DNA of 5,541 nucleotides. It comes from Oscillospiraceae bacterium. Its GTDB lineage: Bacteria > Bacillota > Clostridia > Oscillospirales > Ruminococcaceae. Below are positions 4,993 through 5,541 of the stretch, in pieces. Position 1 is the stretch's first letter. Each line of letters starts with the position of its first letter. The stretch is from assembly GCA_031285945.1 (NCBI GenBank), contig JAITVF010000059.1:1-5541 (forward strand), in the 5' to 3' direction. Made by a program: the position numbers and the translations under genes. The notes below the pieces were generated by a model. It was not told the origin of the DNA, searched no databases, and was given only the letters and a program-made list of their open reading frames with translations.

Positions 4993-5454
4993 TCAGCTGC
5001 GCAGGGCGGAGAAGAAGGCGCGCAGCAGCAGCGCGGATTCCTCGCCGAGAAGGCCGCCCTCGACCAGCGGCCTGTGGTTAAAGGGCAGCGCGCAAAAATC
5101 CGCGACCGAGCCGAAGCAGCCGGCCTTTGGGTCACTCGCGCCAAAGACCACCCTTGCGATTCTCGCGTTTATAATGGCGCCGGCGCACATGGGACAGGGC
5201 TCCAGCGTGACATAAAGCGTAAGCTTGTGGAGCCGCCACCCCCCAAGCCTTTCGCAGGCCTCGCCTATGGCCAGCAGCTCGGCGTGCGAGAGGGCGCTTT
5301 TGTCCGTTTCCCGCCGGTTGCGGGCGGCCGAGATCACCTCGCCCTCCCACACGGCTACCGCCCCTACCGGAACCTCTCCGATTTTGGCGGCCTCCTCCGC
5401 CTCCTTAAGGGCAAGGCGCATCATACCGGCGTCCGCCGCGGTAAAAGACGGCAT
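4993..5454 (-). CDS. tadA: tRNA-specific adenosine deaminase TadA
   Basis: This zinc-dependent deaminase converts adenosine 34 to inosine in the anticodon of tRNA-Arg(ACG). Counting from the ATG at 5454 it has 153 residues, typical for the family. The cytidine-deaminase fold motifs are intact: P-V-G-A-V-A (29-34), H57-A-E59 with the zinc ligand and the proton-shuttling Glu, and P-C87-P-M-C90-A with the other zinc ligands. The C-terminal region R-I-A-R-V-V-F-G-A-S-D-P-K-A-G is also characteristic. An in-frame ATG at 5472 would add six residues, but no ribosome binding site precedes it. The G-run GGGGGG lying 10 bases before 5454 is a better though imperfect site, so the shorter form is preferred. 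It is codirectional with rpe but has a likely separate promoter. Confidence 0.95.
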   Translation of the reverse strand: MPSFTAADAGMMRLALKEAEEAAKIGEVPVGAVAVWEGEVISAARNRRETDKSALSHAELLAIGEACERLGGWRLHKLTLYVTLEPCPMCAGAIINARIARVVFGASDPKAGCFGSVADFCALPFNHRPLVEGGLLGEESALLLRAFFSALRS

Positions 5455-5508
5455 ATAGCTTAAGCCCCCCATGCCAATTTAATACTTATCCGCAAATAAA
5501 ATGCTTTT

Positions 5509-5514
5509 ATTATA
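5509..5514 (-). promoter_or_regulatory. Candidate -10 box of tadA with an overlapping inverted repeat
   Basis: TATAAT, a perfect -10 hexamer on the minus strand, lies about 55 bases before the tadA start in an AT-rich stretch. No good -35 box is found 16-18 bases upstream. A 7-base inverted repeat (AATAAAA 5495-5501 and TTTTATT 5505-5511, 3-base spacer) overlaps its downstream edge and could be an operator or simply AT-rich chance. Confidence 0.4.
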
Positions 5515-5541
5515 TTACGCTATTGCTTCCCCCGCCAGAGG

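Noticed and set aside
5515..5541. Tail of a minus-strand gene upstream of tadA
   Set aside because: One frame reads P-L-A-G-E-A-I-A then stop, but the other two frames also end in stops nearby. Nothing identifies a real gene in these 27 bases.

Overview
The window looks like chromosome from a moderately GC-rich member of the Bacillota (probably class Clostridia). The case rests on a MecA-type ClpC adaptor, strong AGGAGG-like ribosome binding sites, two TTG starts with upstream purine-rich sites, and sigma-A style promoter boxes. The species cannot be named from the sequence.

Layout from left to right. Positions 1-3438 hold a minus-strand operon read from right to left. It encodes homologues of RnfC, RnfD, RnfE and RnfA, and a possible further gene begins at 23 and runs off the left edge. 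C-D and D-E overlap and are probably translationally coupled. E and A are separated by 92 bases filled with a degenerate heptad-repeat palindrome. From 3439 to 3593 is a divergent intergenic region. mecA (3594-4163) is on the plus strand and runs convergently into rpe (4182-4841, minus; ribulose-phosphate 3-epimerase). A 151-base gap then carries the best promoter of the window (for rpe) beside a GC-rich hairpin that may end tadA. tadA (4993-5454, minus; tRNA adenosine deaminase) has its own AT-rich leader that runs to the right edge. mecA, rpe and tadA look like ordinary functional housekeeping genes.

The unusual part is the Rnf-like operon. Canonical Rnf moves electrons from or to NADH through FMN and iron-sulfur clusters in RnfC, iron-sulfur clusters in RnfB, a membrane [2Fe-2S] cluster held by cysteines of RnfA and RnfE, and covalent FMN on RnfG and RnfD. 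Here the folds and many family motifs of C, D, E and A are kept, but the cofactor sites are widely altered. RnfC has no GxGGxGFPT-type loop and lacks most of the N-terminal barrel-sandwich domain. The RnfD flavinylation motif reads E-F-A-S-S-A-S-P instead of D-x-x-S-G-A-T-P. There is no room for rnfG between D and E. All four membrane-cluster cysteine positions of RnfA and RnfE are replaced (by Glu and Ser, and by Leu and Gly). Only the two 4Fe-4S motifs of RnfC remain intact. The frames are open and closely packed, so this looks like a divergent, maintained complex with a different electron path, or a non-redox role, rather than a decaying pseudo-operon. The motif losses can be read in the sequence, but the changed function is inference.
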